64,000 nucleotides of DNA, taken from contig NZ_FOJA01000001.1 in assembly GCF_900110535.1 (NCBI RefSeq), positions 496,001 to 560,000 of the forward strand. Direction: 5' to 3'. The stretch's first letter is position 1. Each line of letters starts with the position of its first letter. The DNA comes from Halobacterium jilantaiense (GTDB taxonomy: Archaea > Halobacteriota > Halobacteria > Halobacteriales > Halobacteriaceae). The notes beneath the pieces were generated by a model. The model made no database searches, was not told the DNA's origin, and worked only from the letters and a program-made list of their open reading frames with translations. Below are positions 62,927-64,000 of this stretch, piece after piece. Both the position numbers and the translations under genes were made by a program.

Positions 62927-64000
62927 ATGAACGAACGCATTCCCGTGACGGTGCTGTCCGGCAGCCTCGGCGCGGGGAAGACGACGCTGCTGAACCACGT
63001 TCTGCGGAACGCGGGCGACCGCGACGTCGCCGTCCTCGTCAACGACATGGGCGACGTGAACGTGGACGCCGAGCTCGTCGCCGAGGGCTCGGAGACGGAC
63101 GTCGCCGGCGGCGTCACGGAGCTGTCGAACGGCTGCATCTGCTGTGAGCTCCAGGACGATCTGGAGTCGGCGGTGGTGCGGCTGGCGACCGAGCGCGAGT
63201 TCGACCACCTCGTCGTCGAGTCCTCGGGCATCTCGGAGCCCGCGCCGGTCGCGCGGCTGTTCACCGCCGAGTCGCGGGCGGCGGCCCGGTACCGAGTGAA
63301 CGCGCTCGTGACGGTCGTGGACGCCCGCCTGCTCGTGGACACCTTCGGCGGCGACGGTACTCCGGAGCGACGCGGCACCGGCGAGGAGGACCGCCCGCTC
63401 TCGGACCTGCTCGTGGAGCAGATCGAAGTCTCGAACGCCGTCCTCCTGAACAAGGCCGACCTCTGCAGCGAGGCGGAGCTCGACCGCGCCGAGGAGCTCG
63501 TCGCCGCGCTCCAGCCGGACGCCGAGACGCGCCGAACGGAGTTCTCGGCGGTCGACCCGGACTGGCTGTTCGACCTCGACAGCTTCGAGGAGACCGGAGT
63601 CGAGGACCTCCCCGGCTGGAAGCGCGCGCTGGCGGAAGGTGACCACGACCACGACGAGGGAGAAGACCACCACGGCCACCGCCACCCGGACGAGGTGTAC
63701 GGCGTGTCGTCGTTCACGTTCCGTCGGCGGCGGCCGTTCCACCCGGAGCGGTTCGCGGCCGTGCTGCGGGACCTCCCGGACGGCGTCGTGCGCTCGAAGG
63801 GGACGACGTGGGTCGCCGGCTCGGAGTTTCGGCAGACGGTCGCGCAGGCCGGCCCGTCGGTGCGCGTGACCGCCCGCGGCCCCTGGATTGCGTCGCTGCC
63901 CGAGGTCCAGCGCGACCTCTACAGGTCGAACCGGCCGAGCCTGAAGTGGGACGACGAGCACGGTGACCGCCGCACGGAGTACGTCGTCATCGGCACGGAC
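62927..64000 (+). CDS. CobW/COG0523 metal-related GTPase (partial, no stop in window)
   Basis: 358 codons remain open to the window end. The GTPase motifs are complete: Walker A GSLGAGKTTLLNH (11-23), CxCC motif NGCICCEL (68-75), a Walker-B-like ESSGISEP and NKAD. A His/Asp-rich loop (DHDHDEGEDHHGHRH) falls at about residue 243-258, before the CobW C-terminal domain VYGVSSFTFRRRRPFHPERF (about 260-279). Such proteins deliver zinc, cobalt, iron or other metals; the His loop and CxCC motif fit zinc. Divergent from the 98-aa gene. Confidence 0.94.
   Translation, partial: MNERIPVTVLSGSLGAGKTTLLNHVLRNAGDRDVAVLVNDMGDVNVDAELVAEGSETDVAGGVTELSNGCICCELQDDLESAVVRLATEREFDHLVVESSGISEPAPVARLFTAESRAAARYRVNALVTVVDARLLVDTFGGDGTPERRGTGEEDRPLSDLLVEQIEVSNAVLLNKADLCSEAELDRAEELVAALQPDAETRRTEFSAVDPDWLFDLDSFEETGVEDLPGWKRALAEGDHDHDEGEDHHGHRHPDEVYGVSSFTFRRRRPFHPERFAAVLRDLPDGVVRSKGTTWVAGSEFRQTVAQAGPSVRVTARGPWIASLPEVQRDLYRSNRPSLKWDDEHGDRRTEYVVIGTD

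Overview
This window is chromosomal DNA from an extremely halophilic archaeon (class Halobacteria), most likely Halobacterium or a close relative. The evidence is a very GC-rich sequence, strongly acidic predicted proteins, archaeal information-processing genes (TFB, archaeal proteasome beta subunit, topoisomerase VI beside gyrase, ATP-dependent DNA ligase, GatCA), a PGF-CTERM sorting signal, Tat/lipobox lipoproteins, and promoters with BRE/TATA boxes about 25-30 nt upstream of start codons, which suggests leaderless mRNAs. I see about 64 genes, packed tightly on both strands. I see no rRNA, tRNA, CRISPR array, transposase or integrase.

Layout. 1-7.7 kb: 3' part of hisF, a UspA protein, a His-rich membrane microprotein, purL, a PGF-CTERM surface protein, an overlapping PHP/asparagine-synthase-like pair, an SDR, a Nudix protein and an HMA-like mini-protein. 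7.7-15.3 kb: manganese catalase, a TFB, gatCA, a hotdog thioesterase, an overlapping TraB/M50 membrane pair and purM. 15.3-19.1 kb: acyl-CoA synthetase, crotonase and thiolase, a partial fatty-acid oxidation set. 19.1-26.3 kb: Xre-CBS regulator, UPF0212, proteasome beta subunit, GCS-like ligase, DNA ligase, HAD phosphatase, metallo-hydrolase. 26.3-38.1 kb: lipoprotein, top6A/top6B diverging from gyrB/gyrA, arginase, a small membrane protein and a sugar-nucleotide epimerase. 38.2-42.4 kb: a winged-helix regulator followed by a siderophore-type ABC importer; each carries a matching TTTAGG..CCTAAA palindrome at its start. 42.6-45 kb: HTH regulator, type-II NADH dehydrogenase-like protein, DUF7344-like regulator. 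45.1-54 kb: a nucleoside salvage block (uridine phosphorylase, two regulators, cytidine deaminase, a complete BMP-type nucleoside ABC importer, a phosphohexomutase-like enzyme with an altered sugar loop). 54-64 kb: DUF5793, an RND exporter diverging from a TrmB regulator, a cupin pair, CstA, an ArsA ATPase with a small partner, and a CobW GTPase cut by the window end.

How the genes work together. The clearest modules are the topoisomerase divergon, iron/siderophore uptake under a likely DtxR/Idr-type operator, and nucleoside import with phosphorolysis and deamination. No obviously new multi-gene defence or mobile system is visible. The most interesting signals are regulatory or small-scale: the paired iron-box palindromes, a perfect palindrome between the TATA box and start of the uridine phosphorylase gene, two copies of an intergenic repeat placed just after minus-strand stop codons, an epimerase with Met in place of the usual catalytic Lys, and the non-canonical sugar loop of the mutase beside the nucleoside importer.
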